Under the pieces are notes generated by a model. The model ran no database searches and had not been told where the DNA came from. It saw only the letters and a program-made list of their open reading frames with translations. The position numbers and the translations under genes are program-made. DNA of 56,425 nt from positions 1 to 56,425 of the forward strand of contig JAFZWW010000028.1 in assembly GCA_017617005.1 (NCBI GenBank). The letters run 5' to 3'. Below, piece by piece: positions 32,636 to 39,386 of the stretch (position 1 is its first letter; every line of letters begins with the position of its first letter). Source of the stretch: Lachnospiraceae bacterium (GTDB lineage: Bacteria; Bacillota; Clostridia; Lachnospirales; Lachnospiraceae).

Positions 32636-33619
32636 ATGGGGCTAAGTGTTTTGAACACATACAATAACAAGACAAGGATACTTCTTGTCCTGGATATCCT
32701 CAAAAAAAATACCGATGAAGACCATGCGCTGAAAGCGGCCGATATCATCCAAAGGATAACTGCCGAAGGATTAAAATGCGACCGCAAGACTCTGTATGAC
32801 GATATTGCTTCGCTTATCGATGCGGGTGTCGATATCATACACGAAGCGGGCGGCGGATATAAGCTCCTGTCACGTGATTTCGAAGATGCGGAGATCAGAC
32901 TTCTTGTCGATGCGGTCTATTCATCAAAATTCATTTCTTCGCAAAAGACAAAAGTCCTTGCAGGCAAACTGAAATCCCTGACAAGTGACACTCAGGCATC
33001 TTCAATAACGAGACAGATTTATTCTTCAGATACCAAAACCCCCAATGAAGATGTCCTTTACAATGTTGATTCATTATCGCGTGCGATCCAGGATAATAAG
33101 CAGGTAAGCTTTGAATACCTTGTATGGGGTGCAAATAAAAAACTTGTCACCAAAGGCGAGAAGACCAGGGTGTTAAGTCCCTGGGCGCTTATATGGCAGG
33201 ATCAGAATTATTATCTGATGGCTTATGACGATACCGCAGGGAAGATGAAACACTTCCGTGTCGACAAAATGAGACATGTAAGTGTTTCCGATGATGTAAG
33301 ATGTGGCCGGGAAGTGTTTGAAAGCATCGATATGTCCGAATACCTCGAAGAGACTTTTTCAATGTACGGAGGAAAACAGGAGACCATAACCCTTGATTTT
33401 CCCGAGGAACTGATCGGTATTGCATATGACAGGTTCGGAACAGAGGTAACACAGAGACCCGGTGATAAAGGTCACATACTCGTAAGGACCAAATGCTATG
33501 TGAGCAATCAGTTCTACGGATGGCTTTCGGGACTGGGCGGCGATGTCAGACTTGTATCTCCCGACAGTGCGGTTGATGCATACAGAACGTTTTTAAAGGA
33601 TCTTATAAAAAAATATTAA
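32636..33619 (+). CDS. WYL-domain transcriptional regulator (HTH_11 plus WYL)
   Basis: Protein of 327 residues with an N-terminal helix-turn-helix (ITAEGLKCDRKTLYDDIASL, about 41-60), a central helical part, a WYL domain (about 140-220, with SPWALIWQDQNYYLMAYDD and HFRVDKM) and a C-terminal extension. WYL proteins such as PafBC sense nucleic acid and control DNA-damage genes. It lies 18 nt before nrdD, so control of dNTP supply is plausible but inferred. ATG 32636 touches the terminator and has no Shine-Dalgarno; TTG 32651, with GGGG 9-12 nt upstream, may be the true start. Confidence 0.87.
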   Translation: MGLSVLNTYNNKTRILLVLDILKKNTDEDHALKAADIIQRITAEGLKCDRKTLYDDIASLIDAGVDIIHEAGGGYKLLSRDFEDAEIRLLVDAVYSSKFISSQKTKVLAGKLKSLTSDTQASSITRQIYSSDTKTPNEDVLYNVDSLSRAIQDNKQVSFEYLVWGANKKLVTKGEKTRVLSPWALIWQDQNYYLMAYDDTAGKMKHFRVDKMRHVSVSDDVRCGREVFESIDMSEYLEETFSMYGGKQETITLDFPEELIGIAYDRFGTEVTQRPGDKGHILVRTKCYVSNQFYGWLSGLGGDVRLVSPDSAVDAYRTFLKDLIKKY

Positions 33620-33637
33620 GTATTCCGGAGAAATAAA

Positions 33638-34576
33638 ATGTCAGCAGAAAACATTGATTACGGCAAGATCTATAAACCTTCGAACGAAGTATATGTGATC
33701 AAAAAGGACGGTTCGCGTGAAGCGTTCAATGTACAGAAGGTCATCAATGCTGTCAGTAAGAGTGCATACAGGGCTCTTACCGAGTTTTCCGATGAAGATA
33801 ACAGGAAGATCTGTACTCTTATAATTTCAAAAGTCGATGAACTGGGTGAAAATGAGATACCCATTCCCAGGATGCACAACATCGTAGAGGAGGTTCTTGA
33901 ACAGGTCAAGCCCATAGTCGCAAAAAGTTACCGTGATTACCGCAATTACAAGCAGGACTTTGTGCGCATGCTGGATGACGTTTACAAGAAGTCTCAGTCC
34001 ATCATGTATATCGGTGACAAGGAAAATTCCAATACCGATTCCGCACTTGTTTCCACCAAGAGGAGCCTTATCTTTAACCAGCTCAATAAAGAGCTTTACA
34101 TGAAGTTTTTCCTTACCACCGAAGAGATCCAGGCTTGCCGTGACGGTTATATCTACATTCATGATATGTCGTCAAGAAGAGATACCATGAACTGCTGTCT
34201 CTTTGACATCGCATCCGTTTTAAAAGACGGATTTGAAATGGGAAATATCTGGTATAACCAGCCCAAATCCCTCGATACAGCTTTCGATGTAATGGGAGAT
34301 ATCGTTCTTTCCGCAGCTAGCCAGCAGTACGGAGGATTTACCATTCCTTCTGTCGAATATACACTTGAACCCTACGCAAAACTTTCTTATGACAAGAAAT
34401 ACAAAAAGTACATAGATCTCGGCGTTGATGAGAAGAAGGCCGCCGATGCCGCACTTGCCGATGTCGAAAGAGAATTCGAACAGGGCTTTCAGGGCTGGGA
34501 ATATAAATTCAATACCGTTGCTTCCAGCCGCGGAGATTATCCTTTCATTACCGTGACCGCAGGAACCGGAACCTAG
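33638..34576 (+). CDS. nrdD: Anaerobic ribonucleoside-triphosphate reductase NrdD, N-terminal part, ended by in-frame TAG
   Basis: First 312 codons of class III ribonucleotide reductase, which makes dNTPs without oxygen. An ATP-cone allosteric domain (about 18-105: YVIKKDGSREAFNVQKV) and the start of the catalytic barrel are present, with the radical-pathway Cys region RRDTMNCCLFD (about 180-190). Translation ends at TAG 34574-34576 in the middle of a conserved stretch (TVTAGTGT, stop, DFQKMATRALL). The remaining two-thirds of the enzyme continues in the same frame. The Shine-Dalgarno CCGGAG is good. Alone this fragment cannot be an active reductase. Confidence 0.9.
   Translation: MSAENIDYGKIYKPSNEVYVIKKDGSREAFNVQKVINAVSKSAYRALTEFSDEDNRKICTLIISKVDELGENEIPIPRMHNIVEEVLEQVKPIVAKSYRDYRNYKQDFVRMLDDVYKKSQSIMYIGDKENSNTDSALVSTKRSLIFNQLNKELYMKFFLTTEEIQACRDGYIYIHDMSSRRDTMNCCLFDIASVLKDGFEMGNIWYNQPKSLDTAFDVMGDIVLSAASQQYGGFTIPSVEYTLEPYAKLSYDKKYKKYIDLGVDEKKAADAALADVEREFEQGFQGWEYKFNTVASSRGDYPFITVTAGTGT
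34574..34576 (+). other. nrdD: In-frame amber codon (TAG) inside nrdD
   Basis: Codon 313 of the nrdD frame is TAG. The frame before (from 33638) and after it (to 35806) is the same and both sides encode conserved NrdD sequence without a gap or shift. The frame is otherwise free of stops. TAG ends plsY, cdd and rodA in this window, so it is a normal terminator elsewhere. Confidence 0.97.
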
Positions 34577-34588
34577 GACTTTCAGAAG

Positions 34589-35806
34589 ATGGCTACCAGG
34601 GCGCTTCTCAAGGTGCATATGGAAGGACAGGGCAAGAAGGGCAGAAAAAAGCCCGTTCTCTTCCCCAAGATCGTATTCCTTTACGATGAAAAGCTTCACG
34701 GTGAAGGCGGAGAACTCGAGGATATCTTTGAACTCGCCGTAAGATGTTCATCCAAGACTATGTATCCCGATTATCTTTCCCTTACCGGAGAAGGATATGT
34801 TCCTTCGATCTACAAAAAGTACGGCAAGATCATTTCACCCATGGGCTGCAGGGCATTCCTTTCACCATGGTTTGAAAGAGGCGGCATAGAACCTGCCGAT
34901 GAGAATGATACACCGGTATATGTCGGACGATTCAATATCGGTGTCGTATCGCTCCATCTTCCGATGATCCTTGCCCGAAGCAGAAAAGAGAACAGGGATT
35001 TCTACGTGATACTCGATTATTACCTTGAACTGATAAGAAACCTTCATTTGAGAACATATTCCTATCTCGGTGAAATGAAGGCTTCCACGAATCCCCTTGC
35101 ATACTGTATGGGCGGCTTCCGTGGCGGAAATCTCCAGCTTTCTGACAAGATAAAGCCACTGCTTGATTCCGCCACATCTTCATTCGGTATCACGGCCCTC
35201 AATGAACTCCAGAGGCTTTATAACGGCAAATCACTCACTGAGGATGCGGAGTTTTCGCTTGAGGTCATGGGACATATCAATGAAAAGATCGCTCAGTTCA
35301 AGAAAGAAGACCACAGATTATATGCGATCTACGGAACACCTGCCGAGAATCTCTGCGGACTTCAGGTAAAGCAGTTCAGAAAGAAATTCGGTATCATCGA
35401 AGGAGTATCGGACCGTGAATATGTTTCGAATTCCTTCCACTGTCATGTTACCGAGAATATCACTCCGATCGAAAAGCAGGATTATGAGAAGAGATTCTGG
35501 GATCTTTTCAACGGCGGCAAGATCCAGTATGTAAAGTATCCCGTTGATTATAATCTCGATGCGATCAAGACTCTTGTCAGACGCGCAATGAAGATGGGCT
35601 TCTATGAGGGTGTTAACCTTTCACTTTCTTATTGTGATGACTGCGGACATGAAGAACTTTCAATGGATGTCTGTCCCGTATGCGGAAGCCGTAACCTGAC
35701 CAAGATCGACCGTATGAACGGTTACCTTTCATATTCAAGGACACACGGTGACACAAGACTCAATGATGCCAAGATGATCGAGATTGCTGAAAGAAGATCA
35801 ATGTAA
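34589..35806 (+). CDS. nrdD: Anaerobic ribonucleoside-triphosphate reductase NrdD, C-terminal part
   Basis: The 405 residues from the first ATG after the amber codon, in frame with the N-terminal part; together they give about 722 residues, the expected NrdD size. Seen here are KKPVLFPKIVFLYDE, SPMGCRAFLSP, the catalytic loop region GTPAENLCGLQVKQF, the zinc site CDDC and CPVC, and the glycyl-radical site RMNGYLSYSR with the tail NDAKMIEIAERRSM. All catalytic features are intact, so the gene does not look decayed. The ATG has no Shine-Dalgarno, which argues against a naturally split gene. It overlaps nrdG by 1 nt. Confidence 0.9.
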   Translation: MATRALLKVHMEGQGKKGRKKPVLFPKIVFLYDEKLHGEGGELEDIFELAVRCSSKTMYPDYLSLTGEGYVPSIYKKYGKIISPMGCRAFLSPWFERGGIEPADENDTPVYVGRFNIGVVSLHLPMILARSRKENRDFYVILDYYLELIRNLHLRTYSYLGEMKASTNPLAYCMGGFRGGNLQLSDKIKPLLDSATSSFGITALNELQRLYNGKSLTEDAEFSLEVMGHINEKIAQFKKEDHRLYAIYGTPAENLCGLQVKQFRKKFGIIEGVSDREYVSNSFHCHVTENITPIEKQDYEKRFWDLFNGGKIQYVKYPVDYNLDAIKTLVRRAMKMGFYEGVNLSLSYCDDCGHEELSMDVCPVCGSRNLTKIDRMNGYLSYSRTHGDTRLNDAKMIEIAERRSM

Positions 35807-36366
35807 TGAGATATCATGATATTACAAAGGATGACATGAATAACGGTGACGGACTCAGGGTTGTTCTCTGGGTGAGCGGCTGCAGTCATATGTGCAGCGG
35901 CTGTCAGAATCCACAGACCTGGGAACCCGACAGCGGAATATATTTTGACGATGAAGCAAAAAAGGAACTGTTCGATCTGCTTTCCCGCGACTATATTTCC
36001 GGTCTTACCCTCAGCGGAGGAGATCCTTTATATCCCGGCAACATTGCCGATGTCGAACATCTCCTCAAAACCTTCAAGGATACATTTCCCGATAAGACGG
36101 TATGGCTCTATACCGGTGATCTCTGGGAGGATATCAAAGGTCTTCCTTTGATGAGTTATGTTGATGTCGTTGTTGACGGACCCTTCGACAAGAATCTGAA
36201 GGATGTGACACTCTGCTGGAAAGGAAGCTCTAATCAGAGAGTTATCGATGTGAAGGAATCACTCGAATCAGGGGAAGTCAGGATCCATTGTCCGGATCAT
36301 TACACCGTGCTCGATCCCGATTCCGTTCACGGAAGTTCCAGATCAGGTGTGCCCTGTATGTATTGA
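35806..36366 (+). CDS. nrdG: Anaerobic ribonucleotide reductase activating protein NrdG
   Basis: Radical-SAM activase that generates the glycyl radical on NrdD. It has 186 residues. The cluster motif is CSHMCSGC (CX3CX2C, at about 26-33); LSGGDPL, the SAM-binding glycine motif, lies near residue 67. The start overlaps the last base of nrdD, the usual coupling. The C-terminal part is normal in length. An intact activase indicates that the pathway is under selection. Confidence 0.96.
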   Translation: MRYHDITKDDMNNGDGLRVVLWVSGCSHMCSGCQNPQTWEPDSGIYFDDEAKKELFDLLSRDYISGLTLSGGDPLYPGNIADVEHLLKTFKDTFPDKTVWLYTGDLWEDIKGLPLMSYVDVVVDGPFDKNLKDVTLCWKGSSNQRVIDVKESLESGEVRIHCPDHYTVLDPDSVHGSSRSGVPCMY

Positions 36367-36379
36367 TAAAGGAGTTCAT

Positions 36380-36886
36380 ATGACAAGAGTAGGAAAGTTT
36401 GAAAAGGTAAGTTTTGAACAGTTTAAGGCAGGAATGGAAGGTATCTGTGATGATGAGCAGATGCTTAAGGAAAAATATGACCGCATTCAGCTTCCGACAA
36501 GAGCAACGAAGGGAAGCGCAGGATATGATATAAAGTCTACACTGGATTTTGACCTTGCACCCGGTGAGACCGTCAAGATCCCTACAGGTATCAGGGCAAG
36601 TATGCTCGAGGACTGGATGCTCTGTGTATTCCCCAGGAGCGGACTCGGATTTAAGTTCAGATTACAGCTTAACAATACCGTCGGTATCATCGACAGTGAT
36701 TATTATAATTCTGATAACGAGGGTCATATCTTCGTTAAGATGACCAATGACTCAAAGGAGGGCAAGACTGTTTCCCTTAAAGAGGGAGATGCTTTTGCAC
36801 AGGCTATATTTATTCCTTACGGAATCACTGAGGATGACGATTGCGAGGGTGTCAGAAACGGCGGATTTGGCAGTACCGGTAAATAA
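36380..36886 (+). CDS. dut: dUTPase (deoxyuridine 5'-triphosphate nucleotidohydrolase)
   Basis: Trimeric dUTPase-family enzyme, 168 residues, that splits dUTP to dUMP and keeps uracil out of DNA. Motifs I to V are visible: GSAGYDI, PRSGLGFK, NNTVGIIDSDYYN, and the C-terminal arm GGFGSTGK, which closes over the active site. About 45 extra residues precede motif I. I chose ATG 36380 with AAAGGAG 6 nt upstream; an upstream in-frame ATG inside nrdG lacks such a signal. With nrdDG it forms a dNTP-supply operon. Confidence 0.94.
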   Translation: MTRVGKFEKVSFEQFKAGMEGICDDEQMLKEKYDRIQLPTRATKGSAGYDIKSTLDFDLAPGETVKIPTGIRASMLEDWMLCVFPRSGLGFKFRLQLNNTVGIIDSDYYNSDNEGHIFVKMTNDSKEGKTVSLKEGDAFAQAIFIPYGITEDDDCEGVRNGGFGSTGK

Positions 36887-36900
36887 GCATATAGACTTCC

Positions 36901-36921
36901 ATACTACATATAGTGTTTTTT
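36901..36921 (+). terminator. Weak AT-rich terminator candidate after the dUTPase gene
   Basis: ATACTA (36901-36906) and TAGTGT (36911-36916) pair (one G-T) around a CATA tetraloop, and five more T follow. The stem is short and AU-rich, so it is a candidate only. Confidence 0.45.
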
Positions 36922-36934
36922 AATAATATTTTAA

Positions 36935-36964
36935 TTGTTTTTTGATGTCTATCTGATGTATTAT
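36935..36964 (+). promoter_or_regulatory. Predicted promoter of degV
   Basis: The -35 is TTGTTT (36935-36940), the spacer is 18 nt, and the -10 is TATTAT (36959-36964). The leader of about 45 nt contains a stable small hairpin, ATAGCC (36981-36986) and GGCTGT (36991-36996) around a GAAA tetraloop, just before the ribosome-binding site. Confidence 0.5.
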
Positions 36965-37013
36965 ATCTTACGGTGAAATTATAGCCGAAAGGCTGTTTAT
37001 CCGGAGGTATGAT

Positions 37014-37880
37014 ATGTTTAAGATCTTTACAGATAACGGTTCGGACATTCCTGACGATTTTGCGAGAGAGTATAATATCGAAACTTTAAATCTTGCAACG
37101 ATCATCGACGGCGTGGTGTATAATCAGGGAGTCGAGCTTAAGAAAGATAAATTTTACGAGATGCTTGCCGCAGGTGCAAAGCCGACAACATCCCAGATAA
37201 ATCCCGATCAGGCCAAGCAGTTCTTTGAAGAGCATATCGCTGATGCGGATGAATTTCTTTTTATCTGTATTTCGTCGGGGCTTTCGGGAACTTATCAGAG
37301 CCTCAGCATCGGTGCCGCTGAGATAATGGAAAAGTATCCCGGCAAGAAGATCGAGGTTGTTGATACACTTACCGGTTCACTCGGTGAAATGCTTACTCTT
37401 TACAAAGCTGTAAAGATGAGAGAAGCGGGAAAGAGCTTTGAAGAGGTTGTTGCTTTTGCAAAAGAGAACGCCGTTCACAGCTGCCTTGCCATAACCGTTG
37501 ATAATCTCATGGATCTGTGGAGAGGCGGAAGAGTATCCAAGACAAGTGCGATCATCGGAACCATCGCTGCGATCAAACCTTTCATCACCGTTAATAACGA
37601 CGGTACACTTGATGCGGGCGGTAAGATCAGGGGCCGTAAGAAGAGCCTCGATCATATCGTTGATTATATGGAAGAGCATATGGGATCATACCGTGACATG
37701 AATGAGATCATTATGATCGCTCACGGTAACTGTCCCGAAGATGCCGAATATTTAAAAAACAAGATAGAGGAGCGCCTGGGCTTCAAGAAATTTATGGTCA
37801 ATCAGATAGGACCTATGATAGGAACTCATACGGGACCTACCATCTGCCTTGCCGGTTATTTCGGAGAAACACGCTCCTGA
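37014..37880 (+). CDS. DegV-family fatty-acid-binding protein
   Basis: DegV/FakB-family protein of 288 residues. Members bind a fatty acid and can deliver it to the kinase FakA. Seen are FTDNGSDIP (about 4-12), the SGLSGTYQS loop (about 90-98), VDTLTGSLGEML, RGGRVSKT and GCPED-like GNCPEDAEYL. No fatty acid kinase gene is in the window, so the partner is elsewhere or the ligand differs. Strong Shine-Dalgarno CGGAGG. miaB follows after 10 nt. Confidence 0.94.
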   Translation: MFKIFTDNGSDIPDDFAREYNIETLNLATIIDGVVYNQGVELKKDKFYEMLAAGAKPTTSQINPDQAKQFFEEHIADADEFLFICISSGLSGTYQSLSIGAAEIMEKYPGKKIEVVDTLTGSLGEMLTLYKAVKMREAGKSFEEVVAFAKENAVHSCLAITVDNLMDLWRGGRVSKTSAIIGTIAAIKPFITVNNDGTLDAGGKIRGRKKSLDHIVDYMEEHMGSYRDMNEIIMIAHGNCPEDAEYLKNKIEERLGFKKFMVNQIGPMIGTHTGPTICLAGYFGETRS

Positions 37881-37890
37881 AAAGGGCGTT

Positions 37891-39303
37891 ATGAATCAGT
37901 CAGATGTTTTAGCAACAATAGCTCAGAGAGAATTCGTTAATAAGTCTCTTGATCTTTTAACAAATAAAGAAAAAGAATCAGGCAAGAAACTCACTGCATC
38001 CGTTATTACTTTCGGATGTCAGATGAATGCACGTGATTCGGAAAAATTAGCCGGTATCCTTGTGGCTTCGGGATTTGAACTCCTTGAAGACACCGAGGAT
38101 GCCGACTTTGTTTTGTATAATACCTGCACCGTAAGGGATAATGCGAACCAGAAATTATACGGTCATCTCGGTGAAGCACTTTCCAGGAAAAAGAAGAATC
38201 CCGAAATGCTGGTAGGCATATGCGGATGTCTTCCCCAGGAACCTTCCGCACTTGAAAAGATAAAGAAATCTTATTCTTATGTTGATCTTATATTCGGAAC
38301 GCATAATCTGTATGCATTTCCCGAATATCTGAGCAGACTTCTTTCCGGTGAGAGACATATATGTGAGATCGTCGATCATGCTGACAATATAGTCGAAGAT
38401 CTCCCGGTTATCCGTAAGTATCCTTTCAAATCAGGTGTAAATATAATGTTCGGATGCAATAATTTCTGCACCTATTGCATCGTTCCCCATGTCCGCGGAA
38501 GGGAAAGATCAAGGGAAAGCACAGACATTCTTGAAGAGATAAGAAAACTTGCCGGAACAGGCGTAAAAGAAGTCATGCTTCTCGGACAGAATGTAAATTC
38601 TTACGGTAACGGAATAGACGGAGAGATCTCTTTTCCCGAACTTTTAAAGCGTGTATGCGATATTGATGGGATTGAAAGAGTAAGGTTTATGACATCACAC
38701 CCGAAGGACCTTTCCGAAGAACTCATACAGACCATCAAGTCCGATGAGAAGATATGCAGGCATCTTCATCTTCCCCTCCAATCGGGATCGACTAAGGTCC
38801 TTAAGGAGATGAACAGAAGATATACCAAGGAGCAGTACCTTGACCTTGCGCTTCATATCAAGGATGAGATCCCGGACATTGCTCTTACGACCGATATCAT
38901 GGTCGGTTTCCCCGGTGAGACCGCAGCGGATGTCGACGATACGATCGATGTGATAAAGCAGGTTGAATACGATAATGCATTTACCTTCATATATTCAAAG
39001 AGAATGGGTACTCCTGCGGCTTCAAGAGAAGACCAGGTACCGGAAGCAGAAGTTAAAGAAAACTTTGACAGGGTTTTGAAATGCGTTCAGGATTCCGCGA
39101 AGAAGCAGAGCCTCCGCTGGCAGGGACTTGTGCTTCCCGCCCTTGTCGAAGAGACCAACACTTCCCTTGACGGCTATGTCACGGGTCGTCTTTCGAACAA
39201 CATGATCGTTCACTTCCCCGGCACGCCCGGACTTATAGGAACCATCGTGCCCGTCAGACTCGATGAATGCCGCGGATTCTACTACATGGGATCAAGAGTT
39301 TAA
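37891..39303 (+). CDS. miaB: tRNA-2-methylthio-N6-dimethylallyladenosine synthase MiaB
   Basis: Radical-SAM methylthiotransferase that adds the 2-methylthio group to i6A37 in tRNAs; miaA, which makes i6A, lies 6 kb downstream. The protein has 470 residues. The N-terminal UPF0004 domain holds TFGCQMNARDSE, NTCTVRDNA and GICGCLPQE; the radical cluster is GCNNFCTYC followed by VPHVRGRE; a TRAM domain ends the protein. ATG 37891 is preceded by AAAGGGC; a longer frame starting inside degV is unlikely. Confidence 0.96.
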   Translation: MNQSDVLATIAQREFVNKSLDLLTNKEKESGKKLTASVITFGCQMNARDSEKLAGILVASGFELLEDTEDADFVLYNTCTVRDNANQKLYGHLGEALSRKKKNPEMLVGICGCLPQEPSALEKIKKSYSYVDLIFGTHNLYAFPEYLSRLLSGERHICEIVDHADNIVEDLPVIRKYPFKSGVNIMFGCNNFCTYCIVPHVRGRERSRESTDILEEIRKLAGTGVKEVMLLGQNVNSYGNGIDGEISFPELLKRVCDIDGIERVRFMTSHPKDLSEELIQTIKSDEKICRHLHLPLQSGSTKVLKEMNRRYTKEQYLDLALHIKDEIPDIALTTDIMVGFPGETAADVDDTIDVIKQVEYDNAFTFIYSKRMGTPAASREDQVPEAEVKENFDRVLKCVQDSAKKQSLRWQGLVLPALVEETNTSLDGYVTGRLSNNMIVHFPGTPGLIGTIVPVRLDECRGFYYMGSRV

Positions 39304-39316
39304 TTAATCTGGTGAT

Positions 39317-39364
39317 GAGTGGTATATAGCGATCTTTTCGATTTTGCCGACGCACTATACACTC
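39317..39364 (+). promoter_or_regulatory. Long imperfect hairpin in the mutS leader
   Basis: GAGTG (39317-39321), TATA (39323-39326) and GCG (39329-39331) pair with CGC (39351-39353), TATA (39356-39359) and CACTC (39360-39364), with a bulged G and a 2x2 internal loop around a 19-nt apical loop. No T-tract follows, so it is not a simple terminator. It ends 23 nt before the mutS ATG. The function is unknown. Confidence 0.4.
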
Positions 39365-39386
39365 AGCACGTATAAAGGAATTTATT

